The notes under the pieces are model-generated. The model saw only the letters and a list, made by a program, of their open reading frames with translations. It did no database searches and had not been told where the DNA came from. This document shows, piece after piece, positions 34,705 through 43,327 of a DNA stretch of 64,000 bases. The position numbers and the translations under genes were made by a program. The DNA is from Algibacter sp. L3A6 (lineage in GTDB: Bacteria > Bacteroidota > Bacteroidia > Flavobacteriales > Flavobacteriaceae). The number at the start of each line of letters is the position of its first letter. The first letter of the stretch is position 1. The stretch spans positions 1,091,501 through 1,155,500 of the forward strand of contig NZ_CP047030.1 in assembly GCF_009796825.1 (NCBI RefSeq). Direction: 5' to 3'.

Positions 34705-35160
34705 GTGGACACATTAAGCTACAAAACGATTTCAGCTAACAAAGCAACTGCAGATAAGCAGTGGGTTTTAGTTGACGCTGAAGGACAAGCACTTGGTCGT
34801 TTAGCTTCTAAAGTTGCAAAACTTTTAAGAGGTAAACACAAGCCAAACTTCACACCTCACGTTGATTGTGGTGATAACGTAATTGTTATCAACGCAGAAA
34901 AAATCAGTTTATCTGGTAACAAATGGAACGCTAAAACGTACATTCGTCACACTGGGTATCCAGGAGGTCAAAGAAGTTTAACTGCTACAGAATTGTTTGG
35001 AAAAGATCCTGCAAGAGTAGTAGAAAAATCAGTTAAAGGAATGCTACCTAAAAATAAATTAGGTGCTGAGTTATTCCGTAATCTTACCGTTGTTGTTGGA
35101 ACAGCTCATAAACATGAAGCTCAAAAACCAGCTGTAATTAATCTAGAAGAATTTAAATAA
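34705..35160 (+). CDS. rplM: 50S ribosomal protein L13
   Basis: A large-subunit ribosomal protein that binds 23S rRNA early in assembly. 151 aa with family hallmarks WVLVDAEGQALGRLAS, AKLLRGKHKPNFTPHVDCGDNVIVINA, the YIRHTGYPGG loop and GMLPKN. The start is GTG at 34705, giving MDTLSYKTISANKAT, the usual N-terminus in flavobacteria; no suitable ATG lies upstream. It is followed after 1 base by rpsI, the conserved L13-S9 pair. Confidence 0.98.
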   Translation: MDTLSYKTISANKATADKQWVLVDAEGQALGRLASKVAKLLRGKHKPNFTPHVDCGDNVIVINAEKISLSGNKWNAKTYIRHTGYPGGQRSLTATELFGKDPARVVEKSVKGMLPKNKLGAELFRNLTVVVGTAHKHEAQKPAVINLEEFK

Positions 35161-35161
35161 C

Positions 35162-35548
35162 ATGGAAGTAATTCACAAAATTGGCCGTAGAAAGACGGCT
35201 GTTGCTCGTGCTTATGTTTCTACAGGAACAGGAAACATTACGATTAATAAAAAAGACTTAACTAACTATTTCCCTACAGCTACTTTACAGTACAAGGTAA
35301 ATCAGCCTTTAGTTTTGACTAACAATGACAGCAACTTTGATATTACAGTAAATGTATATGGAGGTGGTATTACTGGACAAGCTGAGGCTGTTCGTTTAGC
35401 AATTTCTCGCGCAATGTGTGAGTTAGATGCTGAGAACAGACTAATACTTAAGCCAGAAGGTTTATTAACTAGAGACCCTAGAATGGTTGAACGTAAGAAA
35501 TTCGGTCAGAAAAAAGCGCGTAAGAAATTCCAATTCTCGAAACGTTAA
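35162..35548 (+). CDS. rpsI: 30S ribosomal protein S9
   Basis: A small-subunit protein whose C-terminal tail reaches the P-site tRNA. 128 aa with IGRRKTAVARAYV, NVYGGGITGQAEAVRLAISRAM, LTRDPRMVERKKFGQKKARKKFQFSKR; the basic tail and final KR are intact. The ATG lies 1 base after the rplM stop. Confidence 0.98.
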   Translation: MEVIHKIGRRKTAVARAYVSTGTGNITINKKDLTNYFPTATLQYKVNQPLVLTNNDSNFDITVNVYGGGITGQAEAVRLAISRAMCELDAENRLILKPEGLLTRDPRMVERKKFGQKKARKKFQFSKR

Positions 35549-35738
35549 TATCCTGGACGTGGTTCAGGATCTGTTTTTCAGATGCCTGGTATCATTTCAA
35601 ACAAAATAAAAAAACAAGTTATTGTTGTCCTATTATATTTAAAACAAATAGGATTTAGTTTAGCATCTAAATGAAGCCAAAAGCGTAAAGCGAAATGGAA
35701 CATTGCTAATTCAACAGAACGTAAACTATTATTACAAA
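35549..35738 (+). promoter_or_regulatory. Candidate structured leader of rpsB
   Basis: A 190-base space between rpsI and rpsB with two stem-loops: ATCCTG/CAGGAT (35550-35555 and 35565-35570) and TCCTATT/AATAGGA (35628-35634 and 35647-35653). No U tract follows either one. Ribosomal protein leaders of this kind often mediate feedback by the encoded protein; here that is only a possibility. Confidence 0.35.
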
Positions 35739-36515
35739 ATGGCAGTAGAAGTAAAAGAATTACTTGAAGCAGGTGTGCATTTCGGACACCTTACACGTAA
35801 GTGGGACCCAAACATGGCGCCTTACGTATATATGGAACGTAACGGTATCCATATTATCAACTTATACAAAACAGCAGCTAAAATTGATGAAGCTGGAGAA
35901 GCATTAGCAAAAATTGCTAACTCTGGTCGTAAAATTTTATTTGTTGCAACAAAAAAACAAGCTAAAGATATCGTTGCTGAAAAAGCGGGATCTATTAACA
36001 TGCCTTACATCACTGAAAGATGGCCTGGTGGAATGTTAACTAACTTTGTTACTATTAGAAAAGCTGTTAAAAAAATGGCTACTATTGATAGAATGAAGAA
36101 AGATGGTACGTTTTTAACGTTATCTAAAAAAGAGCGTTTACAAGTAGATCGTTTAAGAGCGAAGTTAGAAAAAAACTTAGGTTCTATTACTGATATGACT
36201 CGTTTACCTGGAGCTTTATTTGTTGTAGATATTAAGCGTGAGCATATCGCGATTAAAGAAGCACAAAAATTAAACATTCCAATTTTTGCAATGGTTGATA
36301 CAAACTCTGATCCACGCCAAGTGGATTATGTTATCCCTGCAAATGACGATGCTTCTAAATCGATTGATAAAATTTTATCTCACGTAACTTCTGCAATATC
36401 TGAAGGATTAGCTGAGCGTAAAGCTGATAAAGATGCTGCTGCATCTGCAAAAGAGGAAACTCCTAAAGCAAAAGCTGCACCAGCACCAAAAGCATCTGCT
36501 GAAGAAGAAGAATAA
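35739..36515 (+). CDS. rpsB: 30S ribosomal protein S2
   Basis: A small-subunit protein needed to bring S1 to the ribosome. 258 aa with LLEAGVHFGHLTRKWDPNM, YMERNGIHIINLYKT, ERWPGGMLTNF, LPGALFVVDI and NIPIFAMVDTNSDPRQVDYVIPANDD. The ATG at 35739 (MAVEVKELL) is the conserved start; the frame extends 12 codons further up, without support. The C-terminus is an Ala/Lys/Pro/Glu-rich tail. It forms the usual rpsB-tsf pair. Confidence 0.98.
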   Translation: MAVEVKELLEAGVHFGHLTRKWDPNMAPYVYMERNGIHIINLYKTAAKIDEAGEALAKIANSGRKILFVATKKQAKDIVAEKAGSINMPYITERWPGGMLTNFVTIRKAVKKMATIDRMKKDGTFLTLSKKERLQVDRLRAKLEKNLGSITDMTRLPGALFVVDIKREHIAIKEAQKLNIPIFAMVDTNSDPRQVDYVIPANDDASKSIDKILSHVTSAISEGLAERKADKDAAASAKEETPKAKAAPAPKASAEEEE

Positions 36516-36601
36516 AATAACATTAACAAAACACAAATAAGTCGTTTAGTTCTTTTCTTTGTTGAAAATATATTGAACGACTTTTTTAAATTCTAATAAC
36601 T

Positions 36602-37576
36602 ATGAGTACTACAGTAAAAATTACAGCCGCTGAAGTAAACAAATTAAGACAAGCTACTGGCGCAGGAATGATGGACTGCAAAAAAGCTTTAGTTGAAGCG
36701 GAAGGCGATTTCGATAAAGCAATCGATGTTTTACGTAAAAAAGGACAAAAAGTAGCTGAAAAAAGAGCCGATAGAGACTCTTCTGAAGGTGCTGCTGTTT
36801 CTAAAATTAATGCAGACCAAACAGAAGGTGTTGCTATTGTTTTAGGTTGTGAAACTGATTTTGTTGGTAAAAACGAAAACTTTTTAGCTCTAGCTAGCCA
36901 ATTAGGTGATATTGCTTTAACAGTAGATTCTAAAGAAGCATTTTTAGCTGCTGATTTTGAAGGAATGACTGTTGCCGAAAAATTAATTGAGCAAACAGGT
37001 GTAATTGGTGAAAAACTAGACATTACTAGTTTTGAAAAATTACAAGCACCATTTGTTGGAACTTATGTTCACATCAACAAAATTGCTGCTTTAGTTGGTT
37101 TATCTGCAAAAGTTGATAACGCTGATACTTTAGTTAAAGATGTAGCTATGCAAGTAGCATCAATGGGAGCAACTACATTATCTTACAAAGATTTTGATCC
37201 TGCTTTTGTAGCATCGGAAACTGAAGCTAGAATTGCTGTTATTGAAAAAGATAATATTGAGTTAGGTCGTTTAGGTAAAACACAAAAAAACGTACCTCAA
37301 TACATTTCTATGTCTCAATTAACTCCTGAAGTTATAGCTAAAGCTGAAGAAGCTGCTAAAGAAGAATTAAAGGCTGAAGGAAAACCAGAACAAATTTGGG
37401 ATAGAATTTTACCTGGAAAAATGGAGCGTTTCATTTCTGATAACACAACATTAGACCAAGAAAAATGTTTATTAGATCAAAATTTCATTAAAGACGAAAA
37501 ATCTAACGTAGCAAAATACGTTGCATCTTACGGCGAAGTTGAAATTACAGATTTCAAACGTGTATCTGTTGGATAA
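36602..37576 (+). CDS. tsf: Elongation factor Ts
   Basis: The nucleotide exchange factor that reloads EF-Tu with GTP. 324 aa, starting STTVKITAAEVNKLRQATGAGMMDCKKALVEAEGD (read as its blocks LRQATGAGMMDCKKAL and KKGQKVAEKRADR), then VLGCETDFVGKNENF, the dimerisation core, and SYKDFDPAFV. It lies 86 bases after rpsB and is followed by a terminator. Confidence 0.97.
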   Translation: MSTTVKITAAEVNKLRQATGAGMMDCKKALVEAEGDFDKAIDVLRKKGQKVAEKRADRDSSEGAAVSKINADQTEGVAIVLGCETDFVGKNENFLALASQLGDIALTVDSKEAFLAADFEGMTVAEKLIEQTGVIGEKLDITSFEKLQAPFVGTYVHINKIAALVGLSAKVDNADTLVKDVAMQVASMGATTLSYKDFDPAFVASETEARIAVIEKDNIELGRLGKTQKNVPQYISMSQLTPEVIAKAEEAAKEELKAEGKPEQIWDRILPGKMERFISDNTTLDQEKCLLDQNFIKDEKSNVAKYVASYGEVEITDFKRVSVG

Positions 37577-37618
37577 TTAATTATTCTAATTTTCGTTTAC
37601 ACGGAAATAAAACATATT

Positions 37619-37657
37619 AAAAACCACTACTCTTTTTTTAGATGTAGTGGTTTTTTT
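37619..37657 (+). terminator. Rho-independent terminator after tsf
   Basis: Stem AAAACCACTAC / GTAGTGGTTTT around a 13-base loop, followed by a run of T. Confidence 0.9.
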
Positions 37658-37822
37658 CTGCTTTAAATTGAAACCTCATTTATATCTTAACTAAAAGATT
37701 AAAACAAGAATAATTACAGAATGGAATATCATGTCTTCATTTATTGATATGACGGTTACCTTTAGAAATCATTATTAATCAACCTGTACATGGCAGCGAT
37801 ATAACTGTACTTGCCAAACACA

Positions 37823-37983
37823 CGCGGGAGAGATAGTAACGGCATCCTTTTTAAAACTACAAACCTATAACTATACTATTTAACCCAAAACAAAGTAAAC
37901 CTAAAAGTCCATGGATTGATAAAACGCTATTTTAAAAAGATATAGTGGATAGCTCGGTTTTTATTTTTCTTAAAAACCCGCCC
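37823..37983 (-). repeat. Dispersed hairpin repeat, copy 3
   Basis: Minus-strand reading begins GGGCGGG and contains GAGCTATCCACTATATC directly followed by TTTTTAAAA, then about 80 bases later TTTAAAAAGGATGCCG and a CGCG-containing end. The inner blocks match copy 1 (28678-28832) almost exactly, while the loop between them differs, so the conserved part is the two pairing arms. It occupies most of the 533-base gap 37577-38109; besides it I see only the tsf terminator and the pyrH promoter. Confidence 0.65.
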
Positions 37984-38056
37984 AAAACATTTTAACTCAA
38001 TTGAAATTACTGCTTGGTATTACTTGTAATAAATTCAAAAAAATAAAAATTTTATG

Positions 38057-38064
38057 TAGCTTTG
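38057..38064 (+). promoter_or_regulatory. -7 promoter element of pyrH (TAGCTTTG)
   Basis: Exact TAnnTTTG match, 45 bases before the pyrH ATG. Confidence 0.5.
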
Positions 38065-38109
38065 CTAAACTTTTGTTTCCGCTTAAGCGAACATCTCATA
38101 ATTCATAAA

Positions 38110-38817
38110 ATGAAATATAAAAGAATACTTTTAAAACTTTCAGGCGAGGCCTTAATGGGTGAACGTCAATACGGTATAGACCCAGAACGTTTAGCCGAAT
38201 ACGCACAAGACATTAAAACCATTACCGACCAAGGCGTACAAGTAGCCGTAGTTATTGGTGGTGGAAACATTTTTAGAGGTGTTGCTGGAGCTAGTAAAGG
38301 TATGGATCGCGTTCAAGGTGATTACATGGGTATGCTAGCCACAGTAATTAACGGCTTAGCATTACAAGGCGCTCTAGAAGATGCCGATATACCAACAAGA
38401 TTGCAAACTGCCATTAAAATAAACGAAGTGGCCGAACCTTTTATTAGAAGAAAAGCTATGCGTCACCTAGAAAAAGGTCGCGTTGTTATTTTTGGAGGTG
38501 GAACAGGAAATCCGTATTTTACAACAGATTCTGCAGCCGTTTTAAGAGCTATTGAAATAGAAGCAGACGTTATTTTAAAAGGAACACGTGTAGATGGTAT
38601 TTACAATGTAGATCCGGAAAAAGACTCTAAAGCCGTAAAATTCGATAATATTTCTTTTGATGATGTATTACGTAAAGGCTTAAAAGTAATGGATACTACA
38701 GCATTCACTTTAAGTCAGGAAAACAAATTACCAATTATTGTTTTCGATATGAATAAACCTGGTAATCTACTTAAAGTTGTTGCTGGTGAAAAAATAGGTA
38801 CTGAAGTAAACCTATAA
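38110..38817 (+). CDS. pyrH: UMP kinase
   Basis: Phosphorylates UMP to UDP in pyrimidine synthesis; a hexameric amino-acid-kinase-fold enzyme. 235 aa with YKRILLKLSGEALMG, VVIGGGNIFRG, the MDRVQGDYMGMLATVING region, VIFGGGTGNPYFTTDSAA and the GTRVDGIYNVDP block. The ATG at 38110 gives the conserved N-terminus; an in-frame ATG at 38062 adds 16 atypical residues and overlaps the promoter. Followed by frr, the conserved pyrH-frr pair. Confidence 0.97.
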   Translation: MKYKRILLKLSGEALMGERQYGIDPERLAEYAQDIKTITDQGVQVAVVIGGGNIFRGVAGASKGMDRVQGDYMGMLATVINGLALQGALEDADIPTRLQTAIKINEVAEPFIRRKAMRHLEKGRVVIFGGGTGNPYFTTDSAAVLRAIEIEADVILKGTRVDGIYNVDPEKDSKAVKFDNISFDDVLRKGLKVMDTTAFTLSQENKLPIIVFDMNKPGNLLKVVAGEKIGTEVNL

Positions 38818-38866
38818 CATTTGGCGCAATTTTTGAAATAGCTAAACCATATTAAAGTTAAAAACA

Positions 38867-39421
38867 ATGGAAGACATTCAATTTATATTAGACAGCACAC
38901 AAGAAGCTATGGATAACGCCCTTAAGCATCTTGAAAAGCAATTTGTAAACATTAGAGCTGGTAAAGCTAGCCCTGCAATGCTTGGCAGCGTAATGGTAAA
39001 CTATTACGGGTCTCAAACACCAATTGGCCAAGTAGCCAATATAAACACACCAGATGGTAGAACAATAACGGTACAACCATGGGAGAAAAACATGCTACAA
39101 GAAATTGAGCGTGGTATTGCTTATGCAAACCTTGGTTTTAACCCAATGAACAATGGAGACATTATTATTATAAGCGTACCACCTTTAACCGAAGAGCGTC
39201 GTAGAGATTTAGCAAAACAGGCTAAAGCTGAAGCTGAAGATGCTAAAGTAAGTATCCGTACGGCTCGTAAAGATGCCAACAACGACATTAAGAAAAATGA
39301 AGATGTATCGGAAGATTTAAAAAAGAATGCTGAAATAGACGTACAACAAATAACGGATAAGCACGTTAAAAAAGTGGATGAACTTTTCGATGCAAAAGAA
39401 AAGGAAATCATGACTGTGTAA
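38867..39421 (+). CDS. frr: Ribosome recycling factor
   Basis: Splits the post-termination ribosome together with EF-G. 184 aa with the RRF hallmarks MDNALKHLEKQFVNIRAGKASP, ISVPPLTEERRRDLAKQAK, and VSIRTARKDANNDIKK. It lies 49 bases after pyrH and is followed by a hairpin terminator. Confidence 0.97.
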   Translation: MEDIQFILDSTQEAMDNALKHLEKQFVNIRAGKASPAMLGSVMVNYYGSQTPIGQVANINTPDGRTITVQPWEKNMLQEIERGIAYANLGFNPMNNGDIIIISVPPLTEERRRDLAKQAKAEAEDAKVSIRTARKDANNDIKKNEDVSEDLKKNAEIDVQQITDKHVKKVDELFDAKEKEIMTV

Positions 39422-39450
39422 TTATAGTTTTATTTCAGTTTAAAAAATAT

Positions 39451-39477
39451 AAAGCGGCAAATTTGTCGCTTTTTTTA
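39451..39477 (+). terminator. Rho-independent terminator after frr
   Basis: AAAGCGGCAAA pairs with TTTGTCGCTTT (one G-T wobble), followed by a T run. Confidence 0.85.
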
Positions 39478-39500
39478 TCACTTTACTCCTTTCTCTCTAG

Positions 39501-40769
39501 ATGAAACATTGTATTCTGTTTTTATTTATTTTATTCTCGGCCGCACTAAATGCGCAAATAGAAAATGAAGGTACTACAGAACCCGTACAAGATTCTATTA
39601 AAAAGAAAGCCTTTGTAAAATCATTGGGTAATGGTTTTTTTCCAACAAAATATTTTAATTTCGATTTAAGATATTTGGTAAAATACAACCAATACGAAGG
39701 TGTTAGAACCGGTTTAGGAGCAGAAACTAATAAGGCTTTTTCAGAGAAATACCGTTTAAACACCTATCTTGTTTATGGTTTTAGAGACCGCAGATTTAAA
39801 TACAGCTTAGGTGGTGGTTTTAGAGTCGCAGAGGCTACAAATACTTGGGTTAATTTATCGTACACCGATGATTTACAAGAAACAGGAAGCACCAAGTTTT
39901 TAACAGACAATCGTTTCTTTCAGTTTTTTGAACCTCGATTGCTTAACATCGATTTATTTCATAAACACATTACCAAGCTCATTTCTCTAGAACATGAGTT
40001 TACACCAAAAATTGTAAGTGAAACGGAGTTTTCTATCAGTAAAATAGATCCAACCTATGCTTACGGTTTCAACCTTAACGGAGATGTTTACAATAATTTC
40101 GATATTACTTCGGCAAAAACGGCTTTACAATGGAGTCCGTTTAGCAAGTTCGAATCTACAGAATATGGTGTAAAACAAACGAAAGACGGCTTCCCTAAAT
40201 TTACGCTGCAATACACCAAAAGTTTGAAAAGTGTTATCAAAGGTGATTTCAACTTTTCGAAATTAGATTTTAGAAGCATTTACCAAATAGGAGATCCGAA
40301 GGGAGCGCATTCTAGAATTACCGTAGTTTCTGGTATTTCTGGTGGCGATACACCATTAACTCATTTATACCACGCCTACCCTAACAATATTACAAAAGAA
40401 ACCATTTTACAGCGTTTTTCTGTTGCCGGTTTAAACAGTTTTGAAACTATGTTTTTTAACGAATTCTTTTCCGATAGGTTCGCTACTTTTCAATTTAAAC
40501 ATTACTTAACACCTTTTAATATTTCGGAACGTTACAAACCGCAAATGGTTTTAATAACGCGTTATGCTATTGGTGACATGAACAACCCTGAACGCCACGA
40601 AGGTGTTCCTTTTGGTTCTTTAGAAAAAGGATATACCGAATCGGGTTTCGAACTTAATAAATTACTATTTGGTTTTGGTTTGAGCTTCACCTATCGCTAT
40701 GGCGCCTACCACTTGCCTGAAATTGGTGACAATGTAGCTTTTAAGTTTACATTTAACGTCTCTTTGTGA
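39501..40769 (+). CDS. Outer-membrane barrel resembling the C-terminal part of DUF5686 proteins
   Basis: A 422-aa exported protein with signal peptide ending ALNAQ (about residue 19). The remainder is a beta-barrel with repeated strands such as NFDLRYLVKYNQYEGVRTG, KYSLGGGFRVAE and SRITVVSGISGGDTPLTHLYHAYPNN, ending in FKFTFNVSL. The NQYEGVRTGLGAET and GSLEKGYTESGFELNKLL stretches are typical of the barrel half of DUF5686/carboxypeptidase-like regulatory proteins. Those usually carry an N-terminal beta-sandwich that is absent here. Role unknown; it is 47 bases before the MMPL transporter gene. Confidence 0.7.
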   Translation: MKHCILFLFILFSAALNAQIENEGTTEPVQDSIKKKAFVKSLGNGFFPTKYFNFDLRYLVKYNQYEGVRTGLGAETNKAFSEKYRLNTYLVYGFRDRRFKYSLGGGFRVAEATNTWVNLSYTDDLQETGSTKFLTDNRFFQFFEPRLLNIDLFHKHITKLISLEHEFTPKIVSETEFSISKIDPTYAYGFNLNGDVYNNFDITSAKTALQWSPFSKFESTEYGVKQTKDGFPKFTLQYTKSLKSVIKGDFNFSKLDFRSIYQIGDPKGAHSRITVVSGISGGDTPLTHLYHAYPNNITKETILQRFSVAGLNSFETMFFNEFFSDRFATFQFKHYLTPFNISERYKPQMVLITRYAIGDMNNPERHEGVPFGSLEKGYTESGFELNKLLFGFGLSFTYRYGAYHLPEIGDNVAFKFTFNVSL

Positions 40770-40816
40770 GGTAATCTGCTCCTTTTTTCTACCTTTGCGC
40801 ATCTTTTAAATAGAGC

Positions 40817-43213
40817 ATGCTTAAACTTTTTACAAAGGACTTTTGGGACGTTATTGCTAGAGTTATTTTACGCAATAAAATTATTATACTTGTAGCTATT
40901 CTGGCTACAACAATTTTCTTCAGCCAGCAATGGGATAATATGAGGTTTACCTATACCGAGGCGAACTTACTTCCTGACGATCATGAGGTTAATATTATTT
41001 ACAACGATTTTCTGGAGGTTTTTGGAGAAGAGGGCAATTTAATTGTTCTTGGTGTAAAAGACTCTACTCTTTTTACTGTTGAAAAACTAAATGCTTGGAA
41101 CAACCTAACGGAAAGTTTCAAGAACTCATCAGATGCTGTAGAATCTGTAATCTCCATAAAAAAACTTCAAAAATTAGTAAAAGATACAGAAAATGAAAAG
41201 TTTACTTTAGAACCTTTTATTAAAGATTCTATCACTTCAATGGCGCAGATTGAGGTTTTGGAAAACGATCTTTTCAAGAAATATCCATTTTACGATAATT
41301 TCTTATTCAACAAAGACACAAAAACGATTCGATCGGCCATTTACATGAATAAGGCCATTGTAAATACTTCGGCTCGAAAAGATTTTGTAATGGATGTTTT
41401 AATTCCTAGAGTTGAAGCGTTCGAAGCCAAATACGATTTAGATGTACGTATCTCCGGTATGCCATACATTAGAACCTTAAACTCAACTAATATTGTTGAC
41501 GAAATAGGTCTATTTATTGGTGCTGCCTTATTAGTTACCTCTATAATATTCTTTTTCTTCTTTAGATCTTTCCGTGCCACTTTTATATCTCTTATTGTAG
41601 TGTGTATTGGTGTTATGTGGACCTTAGGAATTATTGGTTTATTAAATTATGAAATTACTGTTTTAACGGCTTTAATTCCGCCATTAATAATTGTTATTGG
41701 GATACCCAATTGTATCTTCTTAATTAATAAATACCAACACGAAGTTAAGCTACATGGTAACAAAGCCAAATCTTTACAACGTGTAATTACTAAAATTGGT
41801 AATGCCACTTTAATGACAAACGTAACTACAGCTTGTGGTTTCGCGACATTTATTCTTACGGAAAGCAAGCTGCTTAAAGAGTTTGGTTTAGTTGCGTCCC
41901 TTAGTATTTTGTCAATTTTTATATTGTGTATTCTTATTATTCCAATTATATATTCATTTTTACCTTATCCAAAAGACCGTCATTTAGAGCACCTAAATAA
42001 AAGATGGATTGGTGGTTTTGTAAACTGGATGGAGCTTATGGTAAGAAAAAAACGTATTGCCATTTACATTACTTCGTTAATACTACTTATATTAAGTATT
42101 ATTGGCGTTTATCAAATAAAAATTTCGGGTAGCTTAATTGAAGATATGCCGCAAGAATCGGAATTTGTTAACGATATTCGTTTCTTTGAAAGTGAATTTA
42201 ATGGTATTATGCCATTAGAAATCATGATAGATACCAAGCGCAAAAAAGGCGTTATGAAACTATCGACTCTAAAACGCATGAACGAGCTGGAAGATTTGAT
42301 TTTAGAAACTCCAGAATTATCAAAACCGATATCTGTAGTAGGGTTAGTTAAATACTCCAAACAAGCTTATTATAATGGTAATACCAAGTTTTATCAGCTA
42401 CCAACTTCACAAGAAAATAGTTTTATTTTAAGCTATGCTAAAAATTCAACTTCAAGTAATGACTTGCTAAGTAATTTTGTTGATAGCACAGGCCAATACG
42501 CACGTATCACCACCTTTATTAAAGATGTTGGTACCGATAGAATGGAACGTATCCAAGAAGATCTTCAAACTAAAATAAATAAAGTTTTTCCTAAAGAACG
42601 TTACACAGTAACCATGACTGGGAAGGCTCTAGTTTTCCAAAAAGGAACAAAATATTTGGTTAAAAACTTAGCCATTTCTTTATCATTAGCCATTTTACTT
42701 ATCGCCTTATTTATGGCATATATGTTCCGTTCGGGAAAAATGATTCTTATTTCATTAATTCCAAACTTACTACCATTAGTAATAACAGCTGGTTTAATGG
42801 GGTATTTAGGCGTACCAATAAAACCATCTACCATATTAGTGTTTAGTATTGCTTTTGGTATTTCTGTAGATGATACTATTCACTTCTTGGCAAAATACCG
42901 CCAAGAATTACAAGCCAATAACTGGAAAATTAAAATATCGGTTTATGGTGCTTTACGAGAAACTGGCGTGAGTATGTTCTACACATCTATTGTGTTATTC
43001 TTTGGTTTTTCGGTATTCACAATCTCTAGTTTTGGAGGTACAGTAGCACTCGGTGCTTTAGTATCGGCCACTCTGTTGTTCGCAATGCTTTCTAACTTGT
43101 TATTATTACCATCTTTATTACTTTCTTTAGAGCGTAGTATTGCTAATAAAGAAGTGTTACGCGAACCGTCGATTAACATTATCCCTGAAGAAGACGACAA
43201 AGAGGAGTTTTAA
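40817..43213 (+). CDS. MMPL/RND-family transporter
   Basis: A 798-aa inner-membrane protein in two homologous halves. Each half has one transmembrane helix, a large periplasmic loop (about 45-225 and 435-610), and five further helices. The second half keeps the RND-like charged helix motif SVDDTIHFLAKYRQEL, and the first has IPNCIFLINKYQHEVK in the equivalent position. Members export lipids, hopanoids or other hydrophobic compounds; the substrate here is unknown. The acidic C-terminus (EEDDKEEF) is cytoplasmic. It follows the barrel gene closely, so the two may cooperate in envelope lipid traffic (inference). Confidence 0.87.
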   Translation: MLKLFTKDFWDVIARVILRNKIIILVAILATTIFFSQQWDNMRFTYTEANLLPDDHEVNIIYNDFLEVFGEEGNLIVLGVKDSTLFTVEKLNAWNNLTESFKNSSDAVESVISIKKLQKLVKDTENEKFTLEPFIKDSITSMAQIEVLENDLFKKYPFYDNFLFNKDTKTIRSAIYMNKAIVNTSARKDFVMDVLIPRVEAFEAKYDLDVRISGMPYIRTLNSTNIVDEIGLFIGAALLVTSIIFFFFFRSFRATFISLIVVCIGVMWTLGIIGLLNYEITVLTALIPPLIIVIGIPNCIFLINKYQHEVKLHGNKAKSLQRVITKIGNATLMTNVTTACGFATFILTESKLLKEFGLVASLSILSIFILCILIIPIIYSFLPYPKDRHLEHLNKRWIGGFVNWMELMVRKKRIAIYITSLILLILSIIGVYQIKISGSLIEDMPQESEFVNDIRFFESEFNGIMPLEIMIDTKRKKGVMKLSTLKRMNELEDLILETPELSKPISVVGLVKYSKQAYYNGNTKFYQLPTSQENSFILSYAKNSTSSNDLLSNFVDSTGQYARITTFIKDVGTDRMERIQEDLQTKINKVFPKERYTVTMTGKALVFQKGTKYLVKNLAISLSLAILLIALFMAYMFRSGKMILISLIPNLLPLVITAGLMGYLGVPIKPSTILVFSIAFGISVDDTIHFLAKYRQELQANNWKIKISVYGALRETGVSMFYTSIVLFFGFSVFTISSFGGTVALGALVSATLLFAMLSNLLLLPSLLLSLERSIANKEVLREPSINIIPEEDDKEEF

Positions 43214-43327
43214 TTACACTTTAAAACAACAATTAGCTATAAATTCAAAATTTTCATAATTTTTAGAATTTATTATTTGAATTTTAAGTACTGAAACCAT
43301 TATATTTACAGTTCAAAATTAGTTTCT

